Positions 63,437 to 64,000 of a stretch of 64,000 bases of DNA are shown one piece after another. Positions within the stretch are counted from its first letter, which is position 1; each line of letters starts with the position of its first letter. The notes beneath the pieces are model-generated. The model made no database searches, was not told where the DNA came from, and saw nothing but the letters and a program-made list of their open reading frames with translations. The position numbers and the translations under genes are program-made. Source of the DNA: Holdemanella sp. MSK.7.32 (GTDB taxonomy: Bacteria > Bacillota_I > Bacilli_A > Erysipelotrichales > Erysipelotrichaceae); the NCBI RefSeq assembly GCF_024460475.1, contig NZ_JANFYN010000005.1, positions 1 through 64,000 on the forward strand, written 5' to 3'.

Positions 63437-64000
63437 TTATCCACGCTTAACAACCGCACTTTTTTGTCTAAACGCTATACCAATTTTTACAATATCTTCA
63501 ACACCAAAATCGTTTAATTCTGTATCATATTTCATATCTTCAATCTGTTTAAGTGCACTATTAGCCAGTGAATCTAAATCAACATTTATATCTTTTGTAT
63601 GTTTAAACTCAAAGATAAATCCAGGTATTCCCTTCACCATCGGCAATAATTCAATATCAAACCGACCTAGTCCCGATTCTCTATTTGATCTTACCTTAAA
63701 TTGACTTCCTAGTACAGCACATAATCCAAGCATCATTCCATGATAGAATGCTTCACTAGCCCCATCCATCGTTGATATACTTTTTAACATAAAATCCTCC
63801 AACAAAGACTGCAGTTTACTAGTATCTTTAGAAAAGATAGCCTGATGAATTGAAATTGAAACATTATTTTGATTTGTACGATTCAATACTTCTTTTTCAT
63901 ATACATATAAAATTTCTTTATTAGGAATAGCCACATCGCACATATAATTTCCATCATTTTGCGGATATATTTCGGCCACCTTTAGATACCCAGCTACCAA
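63437..64000 (-). CDS. C-terminal part of an AAA-ATPase-like/PD-(D/E)XK protein (cut by window end)
   Basis: The 187 visible residues are the C-terminal nuclease domain (PF08011-like) seen in proteins such as that at 28020-29570: FYHGMMLGLCAVLG, RESGLGRFDIELLP and GFIFEFKHTKD provide a D..E-x-K pattern, followed by ALKQIEDMKY. The gene continues past 64000; the first codon in the window is a TTG inside the frame, not a start. The N-terminal ATPase domain is expected outside the window. Confidence 0.8.
   Translation of the reverse strand: MVAGYLKVAEIYPQNDGNYMCDVAIPNKEILYVYEKEVLNRTNQNNVSISIHQAIFSKDTSKLQSLLEDFMLKSISTMDGASEAFYHGMMLGLCAVLGSQFKVRSNRESGLGRFDIELLPMVKGIPGFIFEFKHTKDINVDLDSLANSALKQIEDMKYDTELNDFGVEDIVKIGIAFRQKSAVVKRG

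Overview
The window looks like a chromosomal segment from a low-GC gut Firmicute. I infer the class Erysipelotrichia from the AT-rich sequence, paired type III glutamine synthetases, ECF-type vitamin uptake, PD-(D/E)XK families and poorly characterised paralogous proteins. I see no rRNA, tRNA or CRISPR array.

Layout. 0.26-5.3 kb (minus): ankyrin, WYL regulator, DUF2779 nuclease-like and Zn-dependent phospholipase-C-like genes, then an AI-2E family transporter. 5.4-11.9 kb (plus): CTP synthase, a first type III glutamine synthetase (GSIII) and two tandem amidohydrolases. 11.9-16.6 kb: two paralogous unknown proteins (minus), and an unknown protein with a PemK-like look paired with a Sel1-like protein (plus). 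16.8-25.5 kb (minus): a sensor kinase whose response regulator is truncated, two decayed genes each carrying two in-frame TAA codons, a DUF2075 nuclease/ATPase, a protein built from about eleven Trp-spaced repeats, and a BvgS-like hybrid kinase. 25.7-29.6 kb: a glycoside-hydrolase-like gene with a lipoprotein (minus), and an AAA/PD-(D/E)XK protein (plus).

29.6-42.9 kb is a nitrogen-assimilation locus. Minus strand: glnA (GSI), an ANTAR-domain protein, ybaK and a GH13 enzyme. Divergent plus strand: a second GSIII, asnB, gltB and gltD. The GSIII leader has an intrinsic terminator that competes with a small hairpin whose hexaloop has the A1/G4 pattern bound by ANTAR proteins. The ANTAR gene next door is the obvious candidate regulator. 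43-49.3 kb: HtrA-like protease, an ECF S component, a Nudix hydrolase, HU, a diguanylate cyclase, and thiW-thiM-thiE behind a TPP riboswitch plus a second structured leader that I do not recognise.

49.6-60.4 kb is an accessory island. It contains a four-gene minus-strand operon around a 1470-residue protein with an N-terminal PD-(D/E)XK (DUF4297/Cap4-like) nuclease and a STAND-type NTPase. This is a candidate Avs-like antiphage system with three partners I do not recognise. An IS66-family element sits 18 bp upstream of its first gene. Beyond it lie an array of stem-loops, an MGMT-like protein and a broken XRE-AlkD chimera. Ordinary chromosome resumes with ppdK behind a perfect CcpA cre site, and the window ends inside a PD-(D/E)XK protein gene.
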